This document shows, in pieces, positions 34,617 to 42,433 of a DNA stretch of 44,056 nucleotides. Source of the DNA: Pedobacter sp. ASV17 (GTDB lineage: Bacteria; Bacteroidota; Bacteroidia; Sphingobacteriales; Sphingobacteriaceae); assembly GCF_016429065.1 (NCBI RefSeq), contig NZ_JAELTX010000029.1, positions 1 to 44,056 on the forward strand. The letters are read 5' to 3'. The number at the start of each line of letters is the position of its first letter. Within the stretch, counting starts at the first letter, position 1. The position numbers were made by a program, and so were the translations under genes. Under the pieces are notes generated by a model. The model did not search any database, had not been told where the DNA came from, and saw only the letters and a program-made list of their open reading frames with translations.

Positions 34617-37226
34617 ATGAAAATCAAACTTTATCAACTAAGAAACTACATTTACCTCACTGTTTTAACCTTAACCTTCTCCCTTTCGGCCAACTTTGCT
34701 TTCGCTCAAACCGCTCTAACAGGGGTGATCAAACGAACTGACGGTTCTCCTGTTCCCCACGCCACTATCAAAATCAGAGGGGCTAATATTTCGACAAGCG
34801 CCAATGAAAAAGGCGAATTCCGATTAGCCCAAGTTCCAGAAGTACCTTTTTATATTCAGGTAAGTTCAGTAGGCTTTAAACCACAAGATTTCCAAGTGTT
34901 AACTGTTTCAGCTACACCTTTAGAGCTTGTTCTGTTGGAGGCTTCGCAACTAGACCAAATTGTGGTGACTTCAAGACGTCGTTCGGAAGTATTACAAGAA
35001 GTGCCTATTCCCATTACGGTAATTGGCGGGCAGGCAGCTGAAAATGCTGGTGCTTTTAACGTAAACCGATTGAAGGAATTGGTGCCTTCGGTACAGCTTT
35101 ATGCATCAAATGCCAGAAACACCACTTTAAATATCAGAGGCCTAGGCTCAACCTTTGGTTTAACTAACGATGGAATAGATCCAGGGGTAGGTTTTTATGT
35201 GGATGGTGTTTACCATGCCCGTCCAGCGGCAACTTCAACCGATTTTATCGATATTGATCAAATTGAGGTAATTAGAGGTCCGCAAGGAACCTTGTTTGGA
35301 AAAAACACAACTGCGGGTGCCTTTAACATTACCACAAAAAAGCCAAGCTTAATTCCGAGTGCAAAAGTAGAACTGAGCTACGGCAACTATAATTTTATCC
35401 AGGCCAAAACAACAGTAACAGGACCATTGGCGAAAAATATTGCTGCTAAAATATCGATCTCAGGTACACAACGCGATGGTACAATATGGAACGTTCCAGA
35501 AGAACGTAAATATAGCGGACAAAACAATTTAGGGGCTAAAGCGCAGTTCCTATATACGCCTAACGAAAAGTTGGAGTTGTTGCTAAGTGGTGATGTGAGC
35601 ATCCAACATCCAGCAGGTTATCCTTTGGTAGTGGCTGGAGTAACCACCACCGAAAGAAGTGCTTATCGCCAATACGCTAAAATTGTTGCTGATTTAGGTT
35701 ATCAACAACCAAAAATCAACCCTTTTTCAAGAGAAATTTATACCAATACCCCATGGAGGCATAATCAATCCATCGGTGGGATTTCCCTAAATGCCGATTA
35801 TAAAATAGGTAATGGTAAACTGACGTCTACCACTGCTTGGAGGTTCTGGAATTGGGATCCTACCAACGATAGGGACTTTACAGAGTTTTCTGCGTTAACT
35901 AAGTCGCAAGGAAATACCCGTCACGATCAATATTCGCAAGAAGTGAGATATGCGGGTGATATTACCGATAAGTTAAGCGGTGTAGTAGGGGTGTTTGTAC
36001 TTGGTCAAAACTTACAGGGATTAGGGCAAACCGAAGAGGTAGGCAAAGACCAATGGCGTTTTGTCCAAACAAGTGCTACAGGTCAGCAAGCGTTATATTC
36101 AACACCAGGCTTGTTGGATGGATTTGGGATCAGAACTAATTCAACCATTAAATCGTTAAGTGCAGCGGCTTTTGCCCAAGTAGACTGGGAAGTGATTGAT
36201 AAACTTCACGTATTACCAGGGATTAGGTTCACTTATGATAAGAAAGACGTGGATTATGATAGGAAAACTTATGGCGGATTGCAAACCACAGATGCTAATT
36301 TACTGGCTTTAAAAGCTGCAGTTTATGCTAATCAGCAGTTTAACATTAGCACCGAAAATAATAACCTTTCAGGTAACCTCACCTTGTCGTACCGACCTAA
36401 TGATAAGCTGAATACCTTCGCAACCTATTCAACGGGATATAAACCTGTAGGTGTAAATGTGGGTGGTTTACCAACCACTTCATCTGGCGCTGCGGATATT
36501 TCATTAGCTAGGGTAAAGCCAGAATATGTACAGCATTATGAGTTGGGCGTAAAAAGCAAGCCAACTGCTGGTACTTTGTTAAACATCACCGCGTTTAATA
36601 CCGATATCAAAGATTATCAAACCAATGTGCAGTCGCCTCAATTGGGGGTAAACAGAGGGTATTTAGCCAATGCTGAAAAAGTAAGGGTGAGAGGTTTGGA
36701 GGTTGACGGTAGCTATCAGGCGGGTAGGTTTTTAACCTTAAATGCTGCGGTTGCTTATTTGGATGGTAAATATGTGAAATTCACTAATGCGCCATTGCCT
36801 TTAGAAGAAACAGGGCATACTGAAGTAATCAACGGCGTTTCAACCCAAGTAGCTTTTAAAGATGCTTCGGGAGGTCGTTTGCCTGGTATTTCTAAATGGA
36901 ATATATCTGGAGGTGCTGAATTGAGTACCGCGGGGAATTTGATTGAGAAAGAAGGAAGATATTTTATCGCTGGCGACGTGAGCTACCGTTCTGAATATTC
37001 TTCAAATCCAACGCCGTCAAAAGTTTTAGTGATAGATGGTTATACTTTGCTAAATGCAAGAATTGGATTTAGATCAGAGAAATTCTCGCTATTCGTGTGG
37101 GGACGTAATTTGGCAAACACTAACTATTTTGAACAACTACAAGCCGCCGCAGGAAACTCTGGCTTGTACGCTGGGGTACTGGGTGATCCAAGAACTTATG
37201 GTGCTACAGTGAGATATAGTTTTTAA
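34617..37226 (+). CDS. TonB-dependent outer-membrane receptor
   Basis: The 869-residue protein has a signal peptide (ending NFAFAQ), a carboxypeptidase-regulatory-like domain (about 33-108: LTGVIKRTDGSPVPHATIKIRG), a plug domain (about 115-235: QIVVTSRRRSEVLQEVPIPITVIGG ... DQIEVIRGPQGTLFGKNTTAGAFNI) and a 22-strand barrel ending in the OM-sorting Phe (YGATVRYSF). No SusD partner follows, so it is not a SusC/D polysaccharide system. It resembles siderophore/small-ligand receptors in layout. The substrate is unknown, but the Cys leader and the operator shared with the siroheme gene point to a sulfur-containing or sulfur-regulated nutrient. A family B hairpin follows the stop. Confidence 0.93.
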   Translation: MKIKLYQLRNYIYLTVLTLTFSLSANFAFAQTALTGVIKRTDGSPVPHATIKIRGANISTSANEKGEFRLAQVPEVPFYIQVSSVGFKPQDFQVLTVSATPLELVLLEASQLDQIVVTSRRRSEVLQEVPIPITVIGGQAAENAGAFNVNRLKELVPSVQLYASNARNTTLNIRGLGSTFGLTNDGIDPGVGFYVDGVYHARPAATSTDFIDIDQIEVIRGPQGTLFGKNTTAGAFNITTKKPSLIPSAKVELSYGNYNFIQAKTTVTGPLAKNIAAKISISGTQRDGTIWNVPEERKYSGQNNLGAKAQFLYTPNEKLELLLSGDVSIQHPAGYPLVVAGVTTTERSAYRQYAKIVADLGYQQPKINPFSREIYTNTPWRHNQSIGGISLNADYKIGNGKLTSTTAWRFWNWDPTNDRDFTEFSALTKSQGNTRHDQYSQEVRYAGDITDKLSGVVGVFVLGQNLQGLGQTEEVGKDQWRFVQTSATGQQALYSTPGLLDGFGIRTNSTIKSLSAAAFAQVDWEVIDKLHVLPGIRFTYDKKDVDYDRKTYGGLQTTDANLLALKAAVYANQQFNISTENNNLSGNLTLSYRPNDKLNTFATYSTGYKPVGVNVGGLPTTSSGAADISLARVKPEYVQHYELGVKSKPTAGTLLNITAFNTDIKDYQTNVQSPQLGVNRGYLANAEKVRVRGLEVDGSYQAGRFLTLNAAVAYLDGKYVKFTNAPLPLEETGHTEVINGVSTQVAFKDASGGRLPGISKWNISGGAELSTAGNLIEKEGRYFIAGDVSYRSEYSSNPTPSKVLVIDGYTLLNARIGFRSEKFSLFVWGRNLANTNYFEQLQAAAGNSGLYAGVLGDPRTYGATVRYSF

Positions 37227-37242
37227 TGTTGCTACAGGCCTA

Positions 37243-37275
37243 AGACTTACGAAGTTTCGAAAACTTCGTAAGTCT
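37243..37275. repeat. 33-nt hairpin repeat, family B (second copy)
   Basis: AGACTTACGAAGTTT, CGA, AAACTTCGTAAGTCT: a stem identical to 7623-7655. It follows the TonB receptor stop by 16 nt and could end its transcript, though the T tract is weak. Confidence 0.85.
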
Positions 37276-37328
37276 TACAGATAACTAATAATGAAGAGGA
37301 ATGGTCGGTACTTGTGCTGGCCATTTTT

Positions 37329-37673
37329 TTAGTGCCAAAAAATATCTCGTATTTCACCTGATCCAAGGTGACTGATAATTAGGCTGCTTATTCTCATTAA
37401 GGTAGATGAAACAAAAATAATTAGTGCAGTATTCATTCTTCTAATCATTAAAGACTTGTTCCCGATTCTGTTTCTTTGTCGAAATACCTTTAGGTTGCTT
37501 GAAGAATAGTAAAATGCGATCAAAAGTAAAGGACTATAGAAGAAAAAGAAGAGCACAATGTTTGTTAGAAATATTATTGATATTTTTAATTTATCCGAAA
37601 ACGTAAATATCTCTTTTTTTTCATAAACTGGAAATATAAAGCCACATATCGAGGGGTAATTTTTTCTCATCAT
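37329..37673 (-). CDS. Small hypothetical membrane protein
   Basis: The 114-residue product has two hydrophobic segments (about 30-58, IIFLTNIVLFFFFYSPLLLI, and about 82-100, ALIIFVSSTLMRISSLII) separated by a basic, Arg-rich loop (FRQRNRIGNKSLMIRR). No family recognised. It occupies an otherwise empty gap between two plus-strand genes on the opposite strand, with no clear promoter, so it may be a lone accessory gene or a chance ORF. Confidence 0.45.
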   Translation of the reverse strand: MMRKNYPSICGFIFPVYEKKEIFTFSDKLKISIIFLTNIVLFFFFYSPLLLIAFYYSSSNLKVFRQRNRIGNKSLMIRRMNTALIIFVSSTLMRISSLIISHLGSGEIRDIFWH

Positions 37674-37756
37674 TTCTGATAAATAAGGTTAGTTTGGGTA
37701 CCTCAATAGCCAAATCTAGTTTTTTTAATTTTATCTTCGCCTACATTTTTTACAGC

Positions 37757-38350
37757 ATGGGAAATATTAAATCACTTTGCGTTTACTGTGGCGCAAATTT
37801 CAACGGAGACGAAGTGTTAAAGCAAGCGATTGTTGATTTGGCAAAAACAATGGTAGCTCAAGAAATTACATTGGTTTATGGCGGTGGTAGTGTGGGAGTA
37901 ATGGGCGTGATTGCCGATGAAGTATTGAAGTTGAATGGAACGGTAACGGGAGTAATTCCACAGTTTTTGATGGATAAAGAAGTAGGGCATAAAGGCATTA
38001 CCCAAATGATCATTACCGAAAATATGCATCAACGGAAGCAAAAAATGGCTGATTTATCTGATGGATTTGTGATCTTGCCAGGTGGATTTGGGACTTTAGA
38101 GGAATTCTTTGAAGTGCTTACTTGGTTGCAATTGGGACTGCATGCCAAACCCATCGGTGTATTAAATGTTGGTGGCTTTTACGATCCGCTTTTTGCGCAA
38201 ATGGATATGATGGTGCAACATCGCTTTTTAAAACAAGCAAACAGAGATTTGGTATTTAATGAAGCTGATCCAGCCGTTTTAGTCGAAAAAATGCAAAGTT
38301 TCTCTGCTAAACCAGATGAGGTTTGGTTCAGGGACAGGAATTTGACGTAA
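37757..38350 (+). CDS. LOG-family protein (TIGR00730 type)
   Basis: The 197-residue Rossmann-like protein has the lysine-decarboxylase-like/LOG signature PGGFGTLEEFFEVLTW (PGGxGTxxE) and the N-terminal VYCGANF. Characterised members are nucleoside 5'-monophosphate phosphoribohydrolases (cytokinin-activating in plants and fungi; purine/pyrimidine nucleotides in bacteria); the old label lysine decarboxylase is not supported. The ATG at 37757 begins MGNIKSLCVYCG as in the family; a longer TTG start at 37694 is rejected. A near-consensus TATCTTCG (37733-37740) lies 17 nt before it. Confidence 0.92.
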   Translation: MGNIKSLCVYCGANFNGDEVLKQAIVDLAKTMVAQEITLVYGGGSVGVMGVIADEVLKLNGTVTGVIPQFLMDKEVGHKGITQMIITENMHQRKQKMADLSDGFVILPGGFGTLEEFFEVLTWLQLGLHAKPIGVLNVGGFYDPLFAQMDMMVQHRFLKQANRDLVFNEADPAVLVEKMQSFSAKPDEVWFRDRNLT

Positions 38351-38485
38351 GCCTGTACTGCAAACTATCTATCATTCGGTTAATGGAATTGTCTCTGTAC
38401 GTCGAACGGTAATCTCATCGTTTTTGGTTTTTATGAAAAATATTTAGCTGTAAATCAACTTATTGAATAATGTTTTAAATAAATA

Positions 38486-38516
38486 CTACTAAATCGGTAG
38501 ATTTTATATATTTTTG
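38486..38516 (+). promoter_or_regulatory. Shared 17-nt box plus -7 element upstream of cobA
   Basis: CTACTAAATC-GG-TAGAT (38486-38502) is 15/17 identical to 34471-34487. The -7 TATTTTTG (38509-38516) follows 7 nt later, so the box occupies the -33/spacer region. No independent -33 TTTG is visible. This is a suitable place for repression, or for an activator replacing the -33 contact. Confidence 0.6.
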
Positions 38517-38541
38517 TGTTGTTGATTAAAAATGAACAAAG

Positions 38542-39339
38542 ATGATTTTAGAAAAAGTAGAAAGAAATTCAATAGAACCTAAGATAACTTTGGTAGGTGC
38601 GGGTCCTGGTGACCCAGATTTGTTAACCTTAAAAGGCGTAAAAGCATTGGCAACCGCTGATGTGGTTTTGTATGATGCCTTGGTAAACGAAGCTTTATTG
38701 AATCATGCACCTGAAAAAGCGATTAAAGTTTATGTAGGGAAGCGATCGGATGATGAATCTTTCTCTCAAAAATTAGTCAACAAATTGATGATAGATTATG
38801 CCTTAAACTACGGCCATGTGGTAAGGCTAAAAAGTGGAGACCCTTTTGTATTTGCAAGAGGATACGAAGAGATCCACGTAGCAGAATCTTACAGTATTCC
38901 AACGGAGATTGTACCTGGAGTTTCTAGTGCACTTGGTGTACCAGGACTACAAAAAATCCCAATGGTTTATGGCAACATGAGCGAAAGCTTCTGGGTAGTT
39001 ACAGGAACCAATGCGCAAGGGCAAATCTCACCTGATTTGTATGTCGCTGCAAAATCAAATGCGACCATCGTAGTGTTAATGGGTATCGAAAAGATCAAAG
39101 AAATTACGGAGATATTTAAAGCCGAAGGCAAAGCAAATTTACCAGTGGCAGTAATCGAAAATGGTTCGTCGAAAGAAGAGAATGTGGTGGTTGGCATTGT
39201 AGATACCATTGAAGAATTAATAGAAGAAAAGAAATTGAGTTCGCCAGCATTACTGGTATTTGGAAATGTGGTGTCGTTACATCCGCAGTTCAATTCCATT
39301 CATCAGTTCTATGCAATTATGGCGCAAGAAGAATATTAA
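38542..39339 (+). CDS. cobA: Uroporphyrinogen-III C-methyltransferase
   Basis: The 265-residue SAM-dependent tetrapyrrole methylase has the signature VGAGPGDPDLLTLKGVKAL (about 18-36) and the conserved VVRLKSGDPFVFARGYEE and VPGVSSALGVPGL. It makes precorrin-2, the precursor of siroheme, which sulfite (and nitrite) reductase need, and of cobalamin. The usual THRG motif after the SSAL block is replaced by VYGNMSESFWVVTG. No cysG-type dehydrogenase/ferrochelatase domain is fused. It stands alone with its own promoter and terminator, and the 17-nt box ties it to the TonB receptor gene. Confidence 0.93.
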   Translation: MILEKVERNSIEPKITLVGAGPGDPDLLTLKGVKALATADVVLYDALVNEALLNHAPEKAIKVYVGKRSDDESFSQKLVNKLMIDYALNYGHVVRLKSGDPFVFARGYEEIHVAESYSIPTEIVPGVSSALGVPGLQKIPMVYGNMSESFWVVTGTNAQGQISPDLYVAAKSNATIVVLMGIEKIKEITEIFKAEGKANLPVAVIENGSSKEENVVVGIVDTIEELIEEKKLSSPALLVFGNVVSLHPQFNSIHQFYAIMAQEEY

Positions 39340-39380
39340 AAGCTTATTACTTAACGTAATATTTTTGTTTGGTTGTGATT

Positions 39381-39408
39381 AGCTGGGCCCCTAAGCCCAG
39401 CTTTTTCT
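39381..39408 (+). terminator. cobA terminator
   Basis: AGCTGGGC - CCCTAA - GCCCAGCT forms an 8-bp stem followed by a T-rich run (TTTTTCTTTTTT). Confidence 0.9.
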
Positions 39409-39415
39409 TTTTTGC

Positions 39416-39480
39416 CACAGATGCACAAATAGTTTTCAAATCGTTAATCTAGGTTCAAGATATTTATTTGTGCATCTGTG
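39416..39480. repeat. Long-loop inverted repeat CACAGATGCACAAAT
   Basis: 15-nt perfect arms (39416-39430 and 39466-39480) with a 35-nt loop. The right arm phrase TGTGCATCTGTG also occurs alone at 7666-7677. The loop length and arm style parallel 17710-17776. Confidence 0.8.
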
Positions 39481-39582
39481 ACAAAACTGATCTTCCGCAG
39501 TTTTAGAAATTTATTTAGCGTAAAAGTTTGCAATACTCAATCATTTGCCTAATTTAAAACAATTTCTATCCGAGTATCATTT

Positions 39583-40989
39583 ATGGAGATCATACATCTA
39601 AGTGCCGAGTGTTATCCTATTGCCAAAGTAGGTGGTTTAGGTGATGTTGTGGGCGCACTGCCCAAATATCAGAACAAACTTGGCCATGTAGCTAAGGTAG
39701 TGATGCCTGCCTACAATTCTAAATTTTTATACGAAAACGAATTTGAGACGGTTTACGATGGCTGGGTAAAAGTAGGAGCGATCAGTTATCAAGCCCGAAT
39801 ATTAAGAGAATCGACCAATAAACTAGGTTTTGATGTCTATTTGGTACATATTGCTGGTTTGTTTGATAGAGATGGCGTGTATGGCTTTGCAGATGATACC
39901 GAACGTTTTTTGGCTTTTCAAATTGCTGCGCTAGATTGGATGGCTCAATGGGAACATCAACCAGATGTAGTACATGTTCATGATCATCATGCTGGATTAA
40001 TTCCCTTTATGATGAGCAATTGCTTTCAATTTAGCAAGCTCAATCAAGTTCCAACCGTACTTACCATTCATAATGCACAATATCAGGGGCAATTTGGTTG
40101 GGACAAACTACATTATCTGCCGCCCTTTGATTTGGTCAATACCAGTAAGTTAGATTGGAGCAGTGCCATTAACCCTTTGGCTGCAGCTATTAAATGCGCT
40201 TGGAGAGTGACTACCGTATCGCCAAGTTATTTGGATGAAATCAGTCACGCAGCCAACGGATTAGAAAGTTTATTGGCACAAGAGCGAGGCAAATCTATCG
40301 GTGTGCTTAATGGAATAGATACAGAAGTGTGGAATCCGCAAAAAGACCCAATGGTGGTGAAAACTTATAACGCCAGAACTTTAGAAAGTGGAAAAAAAGC
40401 AAACAAAGATGAGCTTTGTCGTGTTTTTAACCTCGATCCAGATCAACCACTTTATACATTTATTGGTCGTTTGGTAGGAGAAAAAGGAGCAGATCTATTG
40501 CCTGATATTTTTTACAATGCCTTGGCGCAAAGCAACGGCGGAATTAATATCTTGGTGCTAGGTTCGGGAGATCCGCACGTTGAGGATCGATTGAACGAAA
40601 TTACTCAACACTATCCTGGCAGGTATAATGCCTACATTGGTTACAACGAAGCTTTGTCGCATCAAATTTATGGTGGAGCAGATTTTCTGTTGATGCCTTC
40701 GAGGGTAGAGCCTTGTGGCCTTAATCAAATGTATGCGCTAAGGTATGGAACTATTCCTATTGTAAGGCGCATAGGAGGTTTAAAGGATACGGTAATTGAT
40801 ATAGGTGATGGTGGTTTTGGCATTTGTCATGATCAGAGTAGTGTTTGGGATGTTGGACATGCCATAGGTAGGGCGTATGAGCTTTATCTCGATCAGAAAA
40901 AAGTAAAGGAAATTAGAAAATATATGATGTCGATAGATCACTCTTGGGACAATTCGGCACAACAATATATCGATATATACCAAATGTAA
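39583..40989 (+). CDS. glgA: Glycogen (starch) synthase
   Basis: The 468-residue GT5 glycosyltransferase transfers glucose from ADP-glucose to the growing alpha-1,4-glucan. The N-terminal ADP-binding KVGGLGDVVGALPK (K15) and the C-terminal domain with FIGRLVGEKGADLL, LMPSRVEPCGLNQMYALRYG (catalytic Glu region) and GGLKDTV are present. It is followed after 11 nt by glgC, so the two enzymes of ADP-glucose-dependent glycogen synthesis are co-transcribed. Confidence 0.95.
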   Translation: MEIIHLSAECYPIAKVGGLGDVVGALPKYQNKLGHVAKVVMPAYNSKFLYENEFETVYDGWVKVGAISYQARILRESTNKLGFDVYLVHIAGLFDRDGVYGFADDTERFLAFQIAALDWMAQWEHQPDVVHVHDHHAGLIPFMMSNCFQFSKLNQVPTVLTIHNAQYQGQFGWDKLHYLPPFDLVNTSKLDWSSAINPLAAAIKCAWRVTTVSPSYLDEISHAANGLESLLAQERGKSIGVLNGIDTEVWNPQKDPMVVKTYNARTLESGKKANKDELCRVFNLDPDQPLYTFIGRLVGEKGADLLPDIFYNALAQSNGGINILVLGSGDPHVEDRLNEITQHYPGRYNAYIGYNEALSHQIYGGADFLLMPSRVEPCGLNQMYALRYGTIPIVRRIGGLKDTVIDIGDGGFGICHDQSSVWDVGHAIGRAYELYLDQKKVKEIRKYMMSIDHSWDNSAQQYIDIYQM

Positions 40990-41000
40990 AAACAAATGCT

Positions 41001-42272
41001 ATGACGGAAAAAGTATTAGGAGTGATCCTTGGAGGTGGTCAAGGTTCCAGATTGTCTCCATTAACATTAACCAGATCAAAACCAGCCGTGCCAATTGCTG
41101 GGAAATATCGCTTAGTCGATATTCCAATTTCCAATTGCTTGAACTCTGGAATACATCGTATGTTTGTGCTCACGCAGTTCAACTCGGCTTCGTTAAATAA
41201 GCACATCAAAAATACTTACCATTTTAGCCATTTTTCGAAGGCTTTTGTGGATATTTTGGCAGCAGAACAAACGCCTGATAATCCAGCTTGGTTTCAAGGT
41301 ACTGCCGATGCAGTGCGTCAATGTATGCACCATATTGTGAGCCATGAGTTTGATTATATCTTGATTCTTTCTGGTGACCAGTTGTACCAAATGGACTTTA
41401 AGGAAATGCTAAAAGCTCACATTGATGCCGAAGCCGAAATTTCCATTGCTACCATTCCTGTTACAGCTAAAGACGCTACCGATTTTGGCATCATGAAAAC
41501 GGATGAAAACAGTATCATCACTTCGTTTATTGAAAAGCCTAAAACGGAATTATTACCTGATTGGACTTCTGATACGGGAGAGGAAATGGCACGCCATGGT
41601 AAACATTTCTTAGCCTCAATGGGAATTTACGTCTTTAACCGAGAGGTGTTGATCAAAATGTTAAACGAAAATCCAGAGGAGAAAGATTTTGGTAAGGAAA
41701 TTATCCCTAGGGCTTTGGAAAACAGTAGAGTATTGAGCTATCAATATGAGGGCTATTGGACAGATATCGGTAATATTTCATCTTTTTTTGAAGCTAATTT
41801 AGGTTTAACAGATGATTTACCGCAATTCAACATGTTTGATACTGCCCATACCATTTTTACAAGGTCGAGGATGTTGCCGCCGTCAAAAATATCAGGCACT
41901 ACTTTGGAAAAAACCATTATTGCCGAAGGTTGCATTGTTCAGGCCAGTAGGGTTGAGCATGCCGTGTTGGGTATTAGGGCACGTATTGGGCGAGGAACGA
42001 CCATTGCCAACTGTTACGTGATGGGTAGCGATCGTTATCAAACGTTGGATGAAATTAATGAAGCCAGTAGGGCAGGAATTCCTTTGCTGGGTATCGGCGA
42101 TCGTTGCTATATCAACAATGCCATTATCGATAAAAACTCAAAAATTGGAAATGATGTACGCATCAATGGTGGGGCGCATTTAGCCGAGGGCGATTATGGT
42201 TTTTATGTAGTTAAGGATGGGATTGTGGTGGTTAAAAAAGGAGCCATCGTGCCAAACGGTACCGTCATATAA
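41001..42272 (+). CDS. glgC: Glucose-1-phosphate adenylyltransferase
   Basis: The 423-residue protein makes ADP-glucose from ATP and glucose-1-phosphate. The N-terminal nucleotidyltransferase domain shows GVILGGGQGSRLSPLTLTRSKPAVPIAGKYRLVDIPISN, FQGTADAVRQ and the Mg/ADP-Glc motif SGDQLYQMD. The C-terminal part is a left-handed beta-helix (IGNDVRINGGAHLAEGDYGFYVV). The ATG at 41001 begins MTEKVLGVILGGG as in the family; an in-frame ATG inside glgA (40944) is rejected. Allosteric properties cannot be read. Confidence 0.95.
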   Translation: MTEKVLGVILGGGQGSRLSPLTLTRSKPAVPIAGKYRLVDIPISNCLNSGIHRMFVLTQFNSASLNKHIKNTYHFSHFSKAFVDILAAEQTPDNPAWFQGTADAVRQCMHHIVSHEFDYILILSGDQLYQMDFKEMLKAHIDAEAEISIATIPVTAKDATDFGIMKTDENSIITSFIEKPKTELLPDWTSDTGEEMARHGKHFLASMGIYVFNREVLIKMLNENPEEKDFGKEIIPRALENSRVLSYQYEGYWTDIGNISSFFEANLGLTDDLPQFNMFDTAHTIFTRSRMLPPSKISGTTLEKTIIAEGCIVQASRVEHAVLGIRARIGRGTTIANCYVMGSDRYQTLDEINEASRAGIPLLGIGDRCYINNAIIDKNSKIGNDVRINGGAHLAEGDYGFYVVKDGIVVVKKGAIVPNGTVI

Positions 42273-42335
42273 GGGCGTTCCAACATGATGTTGGCCGAAG
42301 TACAATGTAGAAATCATCATATAATTGATATAAGT

Positions 42336-42361
42336 AAAGCGGGTAATGGCCCGCTTTTTTT
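42336..42361 (+). terminator. glgC terminator
   Basis: AAAGCGGG - TAATGG - CCCGCTTT forms an 8-bp stem followed by TTTTTTT. It separates glgAC from the GH15 gene. Confidence 0.9.
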
Positions 42362-42433
42362 ATGCGATTTCAGTCTTTTCTAAACCATCGAGTGCTTTTG
42401 CTGTTGTAATTATAAACATCCCTTATTTTATTT

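Noticed and set aside
34617..37226. SusC/SusD polysaccharide utilisation locus
   Set aside because: No SusD-like gene or glycan-active enzymes adjoin the receptor, and the barrel lacks the usual SusC features such as the tandem DUF4907/STN arrangement.
38532..38582. Small ORF overlapping the cobA start as a second leader peptide
   Set aside because: It is 16 codons of Lys/Arg-rich sequence in another frame, overlaps the cobA start and has no Cys run or hairpin like the TonB leader.
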